In this document: positions 63,797 to 64,000 of the stretch, piece by piece
Position numbering within the stretch: position 1 is the stretch's first letter
Layout of the letters: every line of letters begins with the position of its first letter
DNA from: Ancylomarina euxina
GTDB taxonomy: Bacteria > Bacteroidota > Bacteroidia > Bacteroidales > Marinifilaceae
Length of the DNA: 64,000 nt
Direction of reading: 5' to 3'
Assembly (NCBI RefSeq): GCF_003863355.1
Contig: NZ_QQWG01000009.1
Span: 109,460 to 173,459, forward strand
Notes under the pieces: generated by a model
The model's database searches: none
What the model saw: the letters and a program-made list of their open reading frames with translations, nothing else
What the model was told of the DNA's origin: nothing
Position numbers and translations under genes: made by a program

Positions 63797-63890
63797 TGCC
63801 CTAAACTTCCATGAATATACCCCGATATTTCCCTTAGGTTCGTCATACGTTTACTAATTATCCTTATCAGTAATGGACTTGCAACAAAAA

Positions 63891-64000
63891 TGTGGACAAT
63901 AAGTTAAGTCATGCCGCTCTCTTTTGATTATTTAATAGCCTTCCGTATTCTAAAGGCGAAAGATAATTTAAAGAAGAATGCCTTCTACATGTATTGTACC
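63891..64000 (-). mobile_element. End of an IS3-family insertion sequence (continues beyond the window)
   Basis: The probable terminal sequence starts at TGTGGACAATAAG (63891) and encloses the 3' end of a transposase gene. The other end, and so the full inverted repeat, lies outside the window. Confidence 0.75.
63910..64000 (-). CDS. IS3-family transposase, C-terminal fragment (cut by window end)
   Basis: The minus strand reads YNTCRRHSSLNYLSPLEY followed by a short tail and a TGA at 63910-63912. This matches the end of the DDE integrase domain of IS3-type OrfB transposases, where Y-N-x3-R-x-H-x-x-L-x-Y-x-x-P is conserved. Only the last 29 residues are present. Whether the rest is intact cannot be seen. 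The element is next to the tRNA cluster, 136 bp from the end of tRNA-Ser. Confidence 0.88.

Overview
The window is a chromosomal segment of an AT-rich marine-type Bacteroidota, most likely order Marinilabiliales (Marinifilum/Labilibaculum/Ancylomarina-like). The evidence is: Bacteroidota-type promoters (TAnnTTTG -7 boxes, often with a TTG about 19 bp upstream); type IX secretion (T9SS) genes and cargo with type A and type B sorting domains; an S46 dipeptidyl-peptidase; a Bacteroidota RecN/PorD/CoaBC/omega/BamD gene block; an alpha-oxoamine synthase of the sphingolipid/sulfonolipid type; and a sodium-pumping methylmalonyl-CoA decarboxylase operon typical of propionate-forming fermenters. Lineage is inferred from gene content only.

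Layout. 1-4.3 kb: 5' part of proS (minus, cut by the window edge), a low-complexity lipoprotein and a FadL-like outer membrane protein. 4.5-8.8 kb: sulfate activation operon cysC-cysD-cysN, then fabI. 8.9-14.1 kb (minus): bamD, rpoZ-like omega, coaBC (split into two frames at an A10 run), porD, recN. 14.4-16.3 kb: PLP-dependent alpha-oxoamine synthase and four tandem tRNA-Gly(GCC) genes. 16.4-21 kb (minus): methylmalonyl-CoA epimerase plus decarboxylase subunits, with an unusual extracytoplasmic domain on the beta subunit. 21.6-28.8 kb: purL, a small lipoprotein, a large T9SS-exported BNR/sortilin-like protein. 28.9-32.3 kb (minus): a four-gene cassette of a cytoplasmic solute-binding-protein homologue, a HypB/UreG-like GTPase, a permease-less ABC ATPase and a zinc-ribbon protein. 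A palindromic Crp/Fnr-like site sits about 41.5 bp upstream of its inferred transcription start. I rate it the best candidate for an undescribed system. 32.6-34.9 kb: type B T9SS cargo. 35.2-41.8 kb (minus): S46 peptidase, maf, UbiA prenyltransferase, KdsC-like phosphatase and DUF2520 protein, with two near-duplicate four-helix-bundle genes between them. 41.9-42.05 kb: eight exact-period 21-nt repeats. 42.3-48.7 kb: RsmI-like methylase, small membrane proteins, NrnA, ndk, DUF721, recF, TPR protein. 48.9-50.7 kb: tryptophanase with a long leader carrying a possible small ORF. 50.9-56.7 kb: DUF3078 protein, HAD protein, purB, ABC exporter. 57-60.9 kb (minus): 2-oxoacid dehydrogenase E2, fused E1 and an atypical flavodoxin. 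61.2-62.9 kb: START-like protein and M28 peptidase. 63.2-64 kb: tRNA cluster Tyr-Gly-Tyr-Gly-Ser, then the end of an IS3-family element.

How the genes fit together. The epimerase/decarboxylase operon points to succinate-to-propionate metabolism with a sodium gradient. Tryptophanase, DPP11-like and M28 peptidases and T9SS cargo point to peptide and amino acid use. BamD and PorD serve outer-membrane biogenesis and secretion. No CRISPR array, prophage or complete transposon was seen. All assignments come from reading the sequence; no database search was run.
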